Positions 1 through 9,714 of a DNA stretch of 64,000 nt are shown in pieces. The position numbers and the translations under genes are program-made. The notes under the pieces were generated by a model. It saw only the letters and a list, made by a program, of their open reading frames with translations, did not search any database and was not told the origin of the DNA. The stretch's first letter is position 1. The number at the start of each line of letters is the position of its first letter. This DNA is from Acidithiobacillus acidisediminis (GTDB lineage Bacteria > Pseudomonadota > Gammaproteobacteria > Acidithiobacillales > Acidithiobacillaceae), in NCBI RefSeq assembly GCF_023277115.1, contig NZ_JALQCS010000001.1:1978001-2042000 (forward strand), read 5' to 3'.

Positions 1-1079
1 GTGATGACGATGATGGAGTCGAACTGCGCCGTCATCGGGTCGTCCTTGCGGCGCAGTTCCACCAGTTGGTGCGCCAGCCAGGCAATCGTGTTGCTCTTGC
101 CGCTGCCTGCCGAATGCTGGATCAGATAGCGCTTGCCCACCCCATCGGTGTGGGCACGGCGCAGCAGTGCACGCACCGTGCGCAACTGATGGAAGCGCGG
201 GAAGATCTGCTTGCGTTTCTTGCGTTTCTTGCCGCTGGCGTCTGCTTCTTCCTCCTCCACCACCTGCGCGTAGCTCTCGATGATGTTGGCCAGCGACTCG
301 CGGGTCAGCACCTGCTTCCACAGGTAATCAGTCTTCAGGCCATCCGGGTTGGGCAGGTTGCCTGCGCCGCTGTTCCAGCCCTGGTTGAACGGCAGGAACC
401 ACGACGCCTTGCCCTTCAGCTCGGTGCAGAACGCGGCCTCCGCGTCATCCACCGCGAAGTGCGCCACGCAACGCCCCAGCTGGAACAGCAGTTCCCGGGG
501 CTCTCGCGTGGTCTGGTACTGGACGATGGCGTCGGCCAGGGTCTGCTTAGTCAGCGAATTCTTCAGCTCGAAGGTCAGCACCGGCAGGCCGTTGATGAAG
601 ACAACCAAGTCCAGTTCGTTGCCGGAATCGTTGCTGTAGCGCACCTGCCGGGTGACGCTGAAGATGTTCTTGCCGAAGGCGTCCGCAGCGGCAGCGTTGC
701 CCGGCGTGGGCAGCAACTTATAGAGATCGACGTGTACCGGCCCATGGCTCACGCCGTGGCGCAAACAGTCCACCACGCCGCGCTTGGTGATCTCGCCCTG
801 CAGCCGGTGCAGGAACTGGGTGCGATTGATGCCGTCCGCCGCCAGTTCCAGCGTTTCCACCGCCTTGGGCTGGGTGGCCTGTAAGAAAGCCAGCAACTGC
901 ACCACATCCAGCGCCACGTCGCGGTTGTAGTCGGTGGGTTTGCCCTGAACATAGCCGTTGTGGGTGGCGGCGAAGTCCGTGGGAGCCAGCGCATGGCTGT
1001 ACTCGGGCTGCGGCACACCGGTCAGGCCGCGCACCACGCGCGCCTCGAACCAGCGCTCGCTGGTGTCAGTCTTCGCCAT
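1..1079 (-). CDS. hsdR: Type I restriction enzyme R subunit HsdR (partial, C-terminus off the window)
   Basis: This is the motor and nuclease subunit of a type I restriction-modification complex. It translocates DNA with ATP and cuts it away from the recognition site. The N-terminal ~360 residues are present. They include the nuclease core (ELDLVVFINGLPVLTFELKN, a PD-(D/E)xK-type D...ExK arrangement) and, close to the window edge, a Walker A segment HSAGSGKSNT. The start at 1079 (MAKTDTSERW) is preferred because AGGAGG lies 6 nt upstream; another ATG at 1085 touches the AGGAGG itself. The start overlaps the hsdS stop, so the two are translationally coupled in the order hsdM-hsdS-hsdR. Most of the helicase domain lies outside the window, so intactness cannot be judged. 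Confidence 0.93.
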   Translation of the reverse strand, partial: MAKTDTSERWFEARVVRGLTGVPQPEYSHALAPTDFAATHNGYVQGKPTDYNRDVALDVVQLLAFLQATQPKAVETLELAADGINRTQFLHRLQGEITKRGVVDCLRHGVSHGPVHVDLYKLLPTPGNAAAADAFGKNIFSVTRQVRYSNDSGNELDLVVFINGLPVLTFELKNSLTKQTLADAIVQYQTTREPRELLFQLGRCVAHFAVDDAEAAFCTELKGKASWFLPFNQGWNSGAGNLPNPDGLKTDYLWKQVLTRESLANIIESYAQVVEEEEADASGKKRKKRKQIFPRFHQLRTVRALLRRAHTDGVGKRYLIQHSAGSGKSNTIAWLAHQLVELRRKDDPMTAQFDSIIVI

Positions 1080-2487
1080 CGCCATCCTCCTCTTCGGTCA
1101 CATCTTCTGAATCATCAACGAGCGCAGCCAGCGCCGTGTCGTCCACCACGTCCTCCGGGCCGGGCTGCCAGCCCCGCACGTCCACTTGGCCCGTGACCAC
1201 ATCGGCAATCAGGCGATCGCGGTATTCCCGGATTAGCTTGATTTCTTCTTCGGTGCGGGTAATGGCGTCGTCCAGCGGCTGGCATTCGTCGGTGATCCAG
1301 CGGCAGATGGCTTTTTGCTCCTCGATGGGTGGTAACGCGATGACTGCGTTCTTCACATCGTGCTTGCCGAGTGCAAAGCGCGTGACGCCGGTGGCGAGAA
1401 CGTGGAACTGCTGCGCCGTGCGCGCCGAGCCGATGGCGCGAAACAGGAACTCTCCCAACACGCGATCCGGTACGGGACGCAGCAGGCCGAGGTGATACGC
1501 GCAAACCACGCCGGGCAAATCCTCCGGCACCCACGCGGGTACACCGATGTCGTCCGGCGTTTCGGAATCTTTCGTCAGAATGACATCGCCCGCGTTCAGC
1601 GTCAGGCGGGCGATCTCCGCCGCCGTCGCTGTGGCGCGCATCAAGTCCATATCGTCGGTGATGCGGTCATTCTTGTAGACGTCGGTGTAATTGCACAGGC
1701 GCACCGGTGTTTCGTGGTCGTGTGAATGTTTGTCCACACCGCTGAAGCGCACGTCCGCGACGTGCTTAATGAGGGCTACCTCCCAATGCTCGGGCACCTC
1801 GCCCAGCCATTCGATGCCTGACGGCTTCAGCGCTACTGATGAATCAAGGCCGCGCGTGACAGCGTGGTCGATGATGCGCAGCTTCTGCTCGGTGAGCAGC
1901 TTGATCAGATCACGCTTGGTCTTGATGAAGCGGGCGATGTGCGCGTCCTGCGCGCGCAGGTAGGCGACGATCTGGTCTTGCTCGGGGCGCGGCGGCTGGA
2001 TCAGCACAATGTCGAGGAACTGGTTCGGGTACAGGCGCAGGCGCGAGGATCGGATGCCCGTCGAGCGCCCGATGTATTCGGCGACATAGGCGCGGGTGCG
2101 CAACAGGTAATCGAGATACGCCGGGTTGAAGCTGTCGGCGTGGTGCGGGCGGTACACGCCGTAGGCCGGACTGACGATGCCCACGTGCCTGCTCGCACCA
2201 AGCGCCGCCATCCACGCCCACAGCGTGTTGATGACGATGTCGCCTGGACGGCACAGTTTGGAGCCAACGTAGCTCGCAGCCTTGAACATCGTGACCTTCT
2301 TTTGACTGCGCGGAGTAACGCCAGTGAGGTGAGACACCGACAGCAGTTCTTCCTGTCCGGTCTTCGAGCGCTCATCCACCTCGCGGAAAAAGGTCTTGGC
2401 GCGTTGCTCGCTCCAGTGTTCCGGCACAGCGGGTAACCAGCGCATCTTCGGCTGCCGGTAGTTCGGGTACGCGCTCGCCACCGTCAT
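1066..2487 (-). CDS. hsdS: Type I restriction-modification specificity subunit HsdS
   Basis: This 473-residue subunit sets the DNA target of the HsdM/HsdR complex. It shows the classical duplicated layout: a first target-recognition domain at about residues 1-170, a helical spacer with heptad-like character at about 172-215, a second target-recognition domain at about 225-395 (beginning GIEWLGEVPEHWEV, which echoes the first domain's MRWLPAVPEHWSE), and a second helical spacer at about 395-435. The tail is strongly acidic (DDSEDVTEEEDGDGED). Its ATG overlaps the hsdM stop as TAATG, and its end overlaps the start of hsdR, so the three genes form one coupled operon. The recognition sequence cannot be predicted by eye. 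Confidence 0.93.
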   Translation of the reverse strand: MTVASAYPNYRQPKMRWLPAVPEHWSEQRAKTFFREVDERSKTGQEELLSVSHLTGVTPRSQKKVTMFKAASYVGSKLCRPGDIVINTLWAWMAALGASRHVGIVSPAYGVYRPHHADSFNPAYLDYLLRTRAYVAEYIGRSTGIRSSRLRLYPNQFLDIVLIQPPRPEQDQIVAYLRAQDAHIARFIKTKRDLIKLLTEQKLRIIDHAVTRGLDSSVALKPSGIEWLGEVPEHWEVALIKHVADVRFSGVDKHSHDHETPVRLCNYTDVYKNDRITDDMDLMRATATAAEIARLTLNAGDVILTKDSETPDDIGVPAWVPEDLPGVVCAYHLGLLRPVPDRVLGEFLFRAIGSARTAQQFHVLATGVTRFALGKHDVKNAVIALPPIEEQKAICRWITDECQPLDDAITRTEEEIKLIREYRDRLIADVVTGQVDVRGWQPGPEDVVDDTALAALVDDSEDVTEEEDGDGED

Positions 2488-4871
2488 TACGCGCCCCCCA
2501 CGATCTTGTGCAGCAACCCTTCGCTCTGGCGCTCCAGCGCGAGGATGTCGGCGCGGATTTCTGCCAGCGTGCGCAGCGGCGCGGGCTTGTAGAAATAGCG
2601 GGCAAACGAAATCTCGTAGCCGATCTGGGTCTTATCCGTGGCGATCCAGGCGTCCGGCGCGTGCGGCAGCACTTCGCGGGCGAAGAAGGCGACGATGCCG
2701 CCCGGTTCCTTCAACGGCACCTGCTCGGTGTCGCGCAGCTCGCTGTCAGGCTCGTACTCGACGATGAAACGATCCTTGCCCACGGTCTCCAGGTACGCGC
2801 CATCGAAGCCAGGCTCGAAATGCTCGCCCGCCTTGAGCTTGCTGCGCTTGGCGATGACCGGCGGCGCGGCTTCGTCGCGCCAGCTCACCGCCTTATAGAT
2901 GGCCTTCTTCTCCGGCGCGCCGAGCTTGTCGCCCTGCGCCTTCAGCGCAGCATCGAAGCGGGAGCGGAACTCATTGTGGTCATCAAACACGGCGCTGCCC
3001 AGTGCCTGCTGCGCCCGCTGCGCCACCTCCATCAGCCCCTTGTCGCGCTGCCACGTCGATGCGTCGAGCAGCTTCTTGCGGCGCTTGGCGGGCACGGCCT
3101 TACGGGCGGCGGAGGCTTCGCCATCATCGCCGCTGTCGCTGTCTTCGCTGTCGTCGTCTTCGTTCTCGTCCTCGCCTTTCAGCCACGCCTCGATGGCTGG
3201 TTTGCGCTTGGCGAACTCGGTGTAGAGCGCCTCGCCGTGGGTGGCGTAGATCTCGGCGCGCAGCACCTCGTCGCCGGTGGCAAACCGCAGGGGCTCGATG
3301 CGCTCGTCGGAGAGCTGGTTTTTCAGGCGCAGCGGGCGCTCGACGGTGATCTTCCAGTAGCCGAAGTCCTGGGTGTCGAACCATTTCGACTCGGCGGTTT
3401 CCTGCGCCTCGCCGAGGTAGAGGTCGAGGATTCGCTGGATGTCTCCATCCGAGAGTTCGCAGTTCTTCTTGCCGAGGTTGCGGCGCAGCGGCTGGGACCA
3501 CTGAGATGCGTCGATCAACTGCACTTTGCCACGCCGCGCTTCGGCCTTCTTGTTGGCCAGTACCCAGATGTAGGTGGCGATGCCAGTGTTGTAGAAGATG
3601 TTGAGCGGCAGGGCGATGATGGCTTCGAGCCAGTCGTTCTCCAGCACCCAGCGGCGGATGTTGCTCTCGCCCTGGCCTGCGTCCCCTGTGAACAGCGCCG
3701 AGCCGTTATGCACCAGCGCAATGCGGCTGCCCAGCGGCGTGTTGTGCTTCATCTTTTGCAGCTTGTTCACCTGGAACATAAGCTGCCCGTCGCTGGAGCG
3801 GGTAATGAGCTTGAACTCGTTGTTGCCCGCGTGGCTGACGATGAAGCGAGGGTCGTTGAATTCCTTCTTGCCGCCCATGCGCTCCAGATCGGTCTTCCAA
3901 CTCTTGCCGTAGGGCGGGTTGGAGATCATGAAATCGAATTCGCGGCTGCGGAACTGGTCGGCGGACAAGGTGGATTTGTCCGCGCCACCGACGATGTTCT
4001 CCGCCTCCGCGCCTTCGCCCTTCAGGAGTAGGTCTGCCTTGCAGATGGCGTAGGTTTCGTCGCTGATCTCCTGCCCGAACAGGTGGATCGACACTTCCTT
4101 GCCATGCTGCTCGGCCAACTCGTGGAGCGCTTCCTCGGCCACGGTGAGCATGCCGCCGGTGCCGCAGGAGCCGTCGTAGAGCGAATAGGTGCTGGACTCG
4201 ATGCGGTCGGCCACCGGCAGGAACAGCAGCTTGGCCATGAGCTGCACCACGTCGCGCGGGGTGAAGTGCTCGCCTGCCTCTTCGTTGTTTTCTTCGTTGA
4301 AGCGGCGGATCAGCTCCTCGAACACCGTGCCCATGCCGTGGTTGTCCAGCGCGGGCAGCTTGATGCGGCCGTCGGCATCCTTGACGGGCAGCGGCGCAAG
4401 ATTGACCTCGGGGTCGAGGAAGTCCTCGATCAGGTAGCCGAGGACGTGGGAATCCACCAGCTTCTGGATTTGGTTGCGGAAGTTGAACTTGGTGAGGATC
4501 TCCTGCACGTTGGGCGAGAAGCCGTCCAGATACGCAATGAAGTCATTACGAAGCCGCTGGCCTGCCGCGCTGGCTTTCAGCTTGGCCAGCGTGAATTCCG
4601 AGACGTTGTAGAAGGCCTGGCCTGCCGCCATGCGCAGCGCACCGTCCTGCTCGGCCACCTCGTGGGTGTCGAGAAACTTCTTGCGCTTCAGCACCGCGTC
4701 CTTGGTGGCTTCGAGCACGGCGTCGAGCCGCCGCAGCACGGTGAAGGGCAGGATCACGTCGCGGTACTTGCCGCGCACATAGACATCGCGCAGACGGTCG
4801 TCAGCGATGTTCCAGATGAAGTCAGAAATCCATTTGATCTGGCTCTGGTCTTGTTGTTGTTTCTTCTGCAT
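2487..4871 (-). CDS. hsdM: Type I restriction-modification DNA methyltransferase HsdM
   Basis: This is the adenine-N6 methyltransferase subunit. With HsdS it protects host sites, and it is required for restriction by HsdR. From the chosen start (MQKKQQQDQS) it is 794 residues, long for the family. The N-terminal HsdM helical domain covers about residues 1-170. The SAM-binding motif DGSCGTGGML is near 233-242 and the catalytic NPPY near 318-321. The start at 4871 is chosen over an in-frame codon at 4985 because it has a GAGG upstream, lies just past the end of the DUF262 gene, and begins with the family's usual N-terminus (IKWISDFIWNIADDRLRDVY). An acidic low-complexity insert (DENEDDDSEDSDSGDDGE) lies in the C-terminal half. 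Confidence 0.94.
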   Translation of the reverse strand: MQKKQQQDQSQIKWISDFIWNIADDRLRDVYVRGKYRDVILPFTVLRRLDAVLEATKDAVLKRKKFLDTHEVAEQDGALRMAAGQAFYNVSEFTLAKLKASAAGQRLRNDFIAYLDGFSPNVQEILTKFNFRNQIQKLVDSHVLGYLIEDFLDPEVNLAPLPVKDADGRIKLPALDNHGMGTVFEELIRRFNEENNEEAGEHFTPRDVVQLMAKLLFLPVADRIESSTYSLYDGSCGTGGMLTVAEEALHELAEQHGKEVSIHLFGQEISDETYAICKADLLLKGEGAEAENIVGGADKSTLSADQFRSREFDFMISNPPYGKSWKTDLERMGGKKEFNDPRFIVSHAGNNEFKLITRSSDGQLMFQVNKLQKMKHNTPLGSRIALVHNGSALFTGDAGQGESNIRRWVLENDWLEAIIALPLNIFYNTGIATYIWVLANKKAEARRGKVQLIDASQWSQPLRRNLGKKNCELSDGDIQRILDLYLGEAQETAESKWFDTQDFGYWKITVERPLRLKNQLSDERIEPLRFATGDEVLRAEIYATHGEALYTEFAKRKPAIEAWLKGEDENEDDDSEDSDSGDDGEASAARKAVPAKRRKKLLDASTWQRDKGLMEVAQRAQQALGSAVFDDHNEFRSRFDAALKAQGDKLGAPEKKAIYKAVSWRDEAAPPVIAKRSKLKAGEHFEPGFDGAYLETVGKDRFIVEYEPDSELRDTEQVPLKEPGGIVAFFAREVLPHAPDAWIATDKTQIGYEISFARYFYKPAPLRTLAEIRADILALERQSEGLLHKIVGGA

Positions 4872-4882
4872 CGACACGTTCC

Positions 4883-6604
4883 TCAGTTCTCCGCCGTGCC
4901 TGTTGTGGAAACGGCGAGATTCCAGTGATCTTTGAGCACGCCGACAAGGCGTTTCTGGCGCTCGGCCAGAAGCGTGGGCGTCCACTCGTTTTCTGCTCTG
5001 ACTTCCTGCGTCAACACGAAGGGCGACGCCTTGCCTTTGCCCCTAAAGTAGGCGTCCTTCTTCTTGGCAAAATCGTAGTTGCCCGCAGATGAATTCTTTT
5101 TTCTATCCAAAGGTACCAGATTGGCCAAACGGTGCGTCCAGCCATCGCGCTCGTCTTCGTCCGGGAACCACTTGATCCAGCCCGAACCGTCGGGCGGGCT
5201 TTGTGGCAAGACGTGTTCTAGAGACACGGCATCTTGAAGCTGCACTCCGGGGGCGCGCACCAAGGACTCAAGGCGCAAAACCAGCGCCATCCGTGCCTTG
5301 GGCAGATCGTCGTACACGTCTCCATCGAGTGCCGCGACGAACTTGCGCTTTTGCGCGTCTGTCAGCGCCAGCGTGGTGAGCGCAGCCAGATCCCCCTTGA
5401 AGGTCTCCGGTTCAATTTCCTTGGTGAGCGCGGCGTAGGTTTCGATGCGCTCGTTGATGCCGACCTTAGTGACCAGCAGGAAGTAGGTCAGGCGTTCTAG
5501 CGACTGGAAAAATTCTGCGAGCAGTTTGGGCTGCTGCCGGAAGCGCTTGAAATAGACCAGTGCCGGTGGCACCCAGTCCTTGAAGTCCACACGATTGAGC
5601 CAAGACAAGTGCTCGTTGATGGTCTCGGCGTGCTCCGTGGCCTCAAAGTCGGCGTCGCGCACGAAGTCCCACACCTCGGCGTAGGGTTTGATGACCTTGT
5701 CGACGAGGTCGATGGGAGCCTTGCATTCGGTGACGTGCTCCTGGAATTCCTTGACCAGCGTGTACTTTTGCTTCTTCTTGGCGTAGATGCTGCGGATGTG
5801 GCCGAACAGGTCTCCGAAGGCGTCGCGACCCAGGGCAGTCTCGATGCGGCTCCACTCTTTGGCGTAGGCCCGGCTCTTGACGTCGCCTGCCGTGGTACGG
5901 ATCAGGCCCAGCACCTGCGCCTTGATGATGTCGATGGGCGCGAGGTCGAGTCCCCGGTTGTTGAGTACAGAGAAGATGCGGTATGCGGCTTCGAGGTCGG
6001 GCGTGGAGATGACAACCAGCGAGCAATCGTTGGCCAGGAACTGCCACAGCGCAATGAGGTCGGCGGGTGGTATCGCCTTGGCCTTGGCAAGCAGCAGCAT
6101 AGCGTTTTCGCGGTAACGCAGGCGGCTGTCTTCCAGCTTGTCCGTGCTGGCAACCAACTGCGTGATGCCGCCCGGCTCCTGGATATTGGTGCGGAAGAAG
6201 TCGGCATCTTCCTCACGGGCGGTCAGGCGGTACTCGTTTATCTCGCCAAGACTGACCTTGCCCTTTTTGTAGAGGAAGTCGGTGATGTCGTCTGCTGCAT
6301 CCGGCATCACGGTGCGCAACACGGCAAACAGCATCGTGAGCGTAGACAGGCGTTGCTGACCGTCGACCACCGAAGATTTCGGGTCCCGGTCGTTCTTGAT
6401 CAGAACGATGCTGCCCAGGAAGTATTGGCTGCTGGCCCCTGAGACACGCGCGTCCTGCATCGCCGAGTACAGATCATCGAACAGCTCTGTGGCCTGCTCG
6501 GTTGTCCAGGCGTAGGGACGCTGGTAGTCCGGAATCTCGAACTGGTAGCTGCCTTCGAAGATCTCCCGGATCAGTTTGTCGTGGGCTTCAAGTGTCTTGG
6601 CCAT
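4883..6604 (-). CDS. DUF262/DUF1524 (GmrSD-like) protein in the hsd operon
   Basis: This 573-residue protein joins an N-terminal DUF262 domain, with its signature DGQQR at about residues 81-85 (ParB-like nucleotide-binding fold), to a C-terminal DUF1524 domain. The latter carries the HNH-like segment LEHVLPQSP near residue 470, followed by RLANLVPLDRKKNSSAGN. Proteins of this class include the modification-dependent restriction enzymes GmrS/GmrD and phage-defence proteins such as BrxU-type enzymes. It is the first gene of the operon and ends 11 bp before the hsdM start, so it is probably co-transcribed with the type I system. The start at 6604 (MAKTLEAHDK) fits the family N-terminus; an in-frame extension to 6712 looks non-coding. 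A defence role is inferred from family and context. Confidence 0.88.
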   Translation of the reverse strand: MAKTLEAHDKLIREIFEGSYQFEIPDYQRPYAWTTEQATELFDDLYSAMQDARVSGASSQYFLGSIVLIKNDRDPKSSVVDGQQRLSTLTMLFAVLRTVMPDAADDITDFLYKKGKVSLGEINEYRLTAREEDADFFRTNIQEPGGITQLVASTDKLEDSRLRYRENAMLLLAKAKAIPPADLIALWQFLANDCSLVVISTPDLEAAYRIFSVLNNRGLDLAPIDIIKAQVLGLIRTTAGDVKSRAYAKEWSRIETALGRDAFGDLFGHIRSIYAKKKQKYTLVKEFQEHVTECKAPIDLVDKVIKPYAEVWDFVRDADFEATEHAETINEHLSWLNRVDFKDWVPPALVYFKRFRQQPKLLAEFFQSLERLTYFLLVTKVGINERIETYAALTKEIEPETFKGDLAALTTLALTDAQKRKFVAALDGDVYDDLPKARMALVLRLESLVRAPGVQLQDAVSLEHVLPQSPPDGSGWIKWFPDEDERDGWTHRLANLVPLDRKKNSSAGNYDFAKKKDAYFRGKGKASPFVLTQEVRAENEWTPTLLAERQKRLVGVLKDHWNLAVSTTGTAEN

Positions 6605-6825
6605 TTTTGCGCTTTCACCTTTTTTCAATTTAGTTATGGGGCAGGAGTCGAGTCTGGATTCTTCGGTTATCTCGCGCCCTCTGGGTATCTGGACTCCTTT
6701 GGCTGTCTGCATGATTTATACCACGAATGCCGATGAGCGCAGTACAGCCCGGCTGCACTCCCAAGTAACCTGAGAACAAAATCATTTTCGTTGACACCAC
6801 GACAGCTATTCACAGGAACCATTGG

Positions 6826-9714
6826 ATGGCGGGGTGTGGGATGATTCGGGTCAAACCTATCAAAAGCAGTGGCGGTGCGGCAGGGGTCGCGAACTACCTG
6901 CGCAACGAGCACGTGGGCGAATCGGCAGAACATGCGGTTGGTTATTACAGCGAGAGCGGGGGGGCGCCTTCTTTCTGGGCGGGCCGTGGTGCGCAAACGC
7001 TGGGTCTGACAGGAGCGGTGGACACGGTCCAGTTCAAGGAATTATTGGAAGGTAAGCTGCCAGATGGCACGGATTTGGCGGCCAGGCACGAAAACCGTCG
7101 CATGGGGGATGGCTATGTCATCAGTGCTCCCAAGTCGGTGTCTATGATAGCCTGCGAGGACGAACGCTGGAAAGTGTGGCACGACGAGGGCGTCAAGGCT
7201 GCCGTAGTCTTCCTGCAGGAAAGAATGGTCTATGCCCGTCTGGGCAAGGGCGGCATGGTGTCCGAGTACAACGGAGATATTATCGCCGCCGTGCATCGGC
7301 ACGAGGACGCCCGTCCAGTCGATAGTCTGGTGGATATGGACCTGCATAGCCATGTGACAGTCATCAATGCCATGCGTCGGGCCGATGGGCAATGGACCAG
7401 CATCAACAATGACCAGGGCGTCGACTGTGAGCTCCAGAAAGAAGCCGATGCGATTTATCTGGCCACAATGGCCCGATTGGCCGTAGAGCATGGCTACGAA
7501 CTGGAGCAAAGTGCAACTGGGTTCGAAGTAGCGGGCATCAGCCGCGAGCAGATCGAGGCGTTCAGTCGGCGGCGGGAGCAGATCAAGACAAACCTGGCGG
7601 AGACTGGCGGCATTAAGAACGCCAGCGTGGCACAACGGGACGCTGCGTGGGCTGTAACTCGCGCGGACAAACGCCAGTTGAGCCAGTCGGAGCAACGTTG
7701 GGAGTGGCGGCAACGCCTACGAGAGGCCAAGGTCCCCACCCATGAGCTATGGCTGAAAAGCAGGAGGCGAGCGAATGAGCGCAAAGAGCCCCCGCATGAT
7801 CAAGCTGCGGTGGCTGTAGAGATTGGGCTGGATCACTGCAGTGAGCACGAAACGGTATTTTCGGTGTCGGCAGTCCGGGCCGAGGCTCTGCGGCAGGGTA
7901 TGGTGCAGGGCCTACCCATTGAGGCCATCGACTCTGCCCTGCAGGCGGCCCCAGAACTACTGGATGGCGGACAGGTGGACCGGGATGGAACCGGCAAGAT
8001 CCGCAAGCTGCACACCACCACACGGGCCGTTCAAGAAGAGTTGGTGATCCAGTCAATTGCCACACAGGGGCAATCGGAAGCGCTTCAGTCTCCAGAAGCC
8101 GTGTCGGCGCTGCTGGAGATAAGGGAGAAAGCGCAAGGCTGGACCTATACCGAAGGGCAGAGGGAAGCCATACAGATGGCCCTCAGTGGTCGCGAACGAC
8201 ACCAAGGCATCGTGGGTGCGGCCGGCGCCGGGAAAACCACCAGCATGGCCGTCATCGTGGAACAGTATCGGCAAGCGGGATACCAGGTAATCGGGCTCGC
8301 TCCTTCGGCCAAAGCTGCGGCAGAGCTGCGATCGGCGGGCTGCGAAACCCAGACTCTCGAGTCCTTTCTGCGGAGTAAGCCCGCAGAGAGCCCTGGGAAG
8401 GTCCTCTATGTCGTTGATGAGGCGGGCATGGTGTCCCGCAAGGATCTCCTACGATTTTATCGGCGTGCGGAGCGGGACGGGGGGCGGACACTGGTTGTGG
8501 GCGATCCCAAACAACTGCAAGCCGTGCAGGCCGGCAACCCCTTCGAGCAGTTGTTACAGTGTAACGAATTCCGGCAGGCCACTATCAGCCAGATCAACCG
8601 GCAGAAGGATAAGGCGCTACTGGCGATCGCCGAGGCTTTCGCCAGCGGAGACGCCCAGAAAGGATTGCAGCTTGCTGAACCGTATATCCGCGAATTTGCA
8701 ATGCCCACGCCTGAGCAAGGTCAAAAGAAGCTCGACAAAAGCGTCAAGCAGGAAGTGTTGGCGAAGGCTGCAGCAGAAGCCTACTTGCGGCTGTCTCCCG
8801 AAGACCGGAACCAGACCTTAGTCCTTGCTGCCACGAATGGCACCCGGCAGGCCGCTAATGCACAGATCCGAAGGGGCCTCATCGAACGGGCAGAATTGGG
8901 CCGAGACTCCGTAATGCTCACCGCACTGGACAAGGTCAGCCTGAGCACAGCCCATCAGGGCCAGGCGGCATTCTACCAGTCGGGACAGGTGGTAGAGCTG
9001 GGCCGAGAGGAGAAAGGAGTCGGAGCGCGGGGTACCCGTTGGAAGATCGTGGGGACAGAGAATGGAAAGCTGCAAGTCGTCCCACTGCACGAAGAAGGGA
9101 AAGTGCCGGCAAACCTCACGCCTTCGACAAAGCTGCAACTGTACAATACGCGGCAAATGGAACTGCGCGACGGTGACAAAGTCCTGTTCCGAAAAAATGA
9201 CAAGAGTCGGGATATCGATCTCCGAAACGGTGATGATGCTGTAATCGCAATTTCCGATGGCAAATTATTTGCCAACATGGGTGACGGTAAATGGGTGGAA
9301 TTGAAGTCCAGTGAAGTAATGGATTACGGATACTGCCGAACGGTTCATGCCTCGCAGGGGGCTACAGTAGATCGCGCCATTATCATTGCCGAACAGACTA
9401 AAGCCGGCGCAAACCTTGGCTATGTCGCTCTGAGCCGGGAAAAGCATCATCTGGAGATTATCACCGACAACAAGACGAAGCTTGCAGAAAGTTGGGGTAA
9501 ATATGTCCTACAGGAATCTGCTCGGGATGCGGAAATGCGCGGTACAACACAGGCCGCCAGACAGCAGGCTAGCAAAGTCCTATCTTTCCAAGCCAGCCGC
9601 ACTCGGGAGGAAGAACAAATTCATCGCGGCGTCGTGGACAAAGAGAAATCGCGCATCGTATCGAACGCCGAAAAAAATCGTAGCCGCGCTCCAGACCAAG
9701 GCATGGGCATCTAG
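6826..9714 (+). CDS. MobF-family conjugative relaxase-helicase (TrwC/TraI type)
   Basis: This 962-residue protein nicks the transfer origin and unwinds the transferred strand during conjugation. The N-terminal relaxase domain spans about residues 6-310 and includes the metal-binding histidine motif in DMDLHSHVTVINAM (H174 and H176), with H157 or H159 as a likely third ligand. The candidate catalytic tyrosines YY lie near residues 40-41. The C-terminal RecD-like helicase has Walker A VGAAGAGKTTS near 463-472, Walker B VVDEAGMV near 528, and GDPKQLQAV near 560. The start at 6826 has an AGGA 8 nt upstream; an ATG at 6841 (MIRVKPIK) is equally compatible. It is divergent from the restriction operon and upstream of two small transfer-type genes, which points to a plasmid or ICE. 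The low-complexity tail ends NRSRAPDQGMGI. Confidence 0.93.
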   Translation: MAGCGMIRVKPIKSSGGAAGVANYLRNEHVGESAEHAVGYYSESGGAPSFWAGRGAQTLGLTGAVDTVQFKELLEGKLPDGTDLAARHENRRMGDGYVISAPKSVSMIACEDERWKVWHDEGVKAAVVFLQERMVYARLGKGGMVSEYNGDIIAAVHRHEDARPVDSLVDMDLHSHVTVINAMRRADGQWTSINNDQGVDCELQKEADAIYLATMARLAVEHGYELEQSATGFEVAGISREQIEAFSRRREQIKTNLAETGGIKNASVAQRDAAWAVTRADKRQLSQSEQRWEWRQRLREAKVPTHELWLKSRRRANERKEPPHDQAAVAVEIGLDHCSEHETVFSVSAVRAEALRQGMVQGLPIEAIDSALQAAPELLDGGQVDRDGTGKIRKLHTTTRAVQEELVIQSIATQGQSEALQSPEAVSALLEIREKAQGWTYTEGQREAIQMALSGRERHQGIVGAAGAGKTTSMAVIVEQYRQAGYQVIGLAPSAKAAAELRSAGCETQTLESFLRSKPAESPGKVLYVVDEAGMVSRKDLLRFYRRAERDGGRTLVVGDPKQLQAVQAGNPFEQLLQCNEFRQATISQINRQKDKALLAIAEAFASGDAQKGLQLAEPYIREFAMPTPEQGQKKLDKSVKQEVLAKAAAEAYLRLSPEDRNQTLVLAATNGTRQAANAQIRRGLIERAELGRDSVMLTALDKVSLSTAHQGQAAFYQSGQVVELGREEKGVGARGTRWKIVGTENGKLQVVPLHEEGKVPANLTPSTKLQLYNTRQMELRDGDKVLFRKNDKSRDIDLRNGDDAVIAISDGKLFANMGDGKWVELKSSEVMDYGYCRTVHASQGATVDRAIIIAEQTKAGANLGYVALSREKHHLEIITDNKTKLAESWGKYVLQESARDAEMRGTTQAARQQASKVLSFQASRTREEEQIHRGVVDKEKSRIVSNAEKNRSRAPDQGMGI

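Noticed and set aside
66-884. Long plus-strand open frame over the start of hsdR, and a plus-strand frame 2508-4031 over hsdM
   Set aside because: Both are antisense shadows in GC-rich coding DNA; the minus strand encodes clear HsdR and HsdM motifs, and the plus frames have no family-like sequence or RBS.
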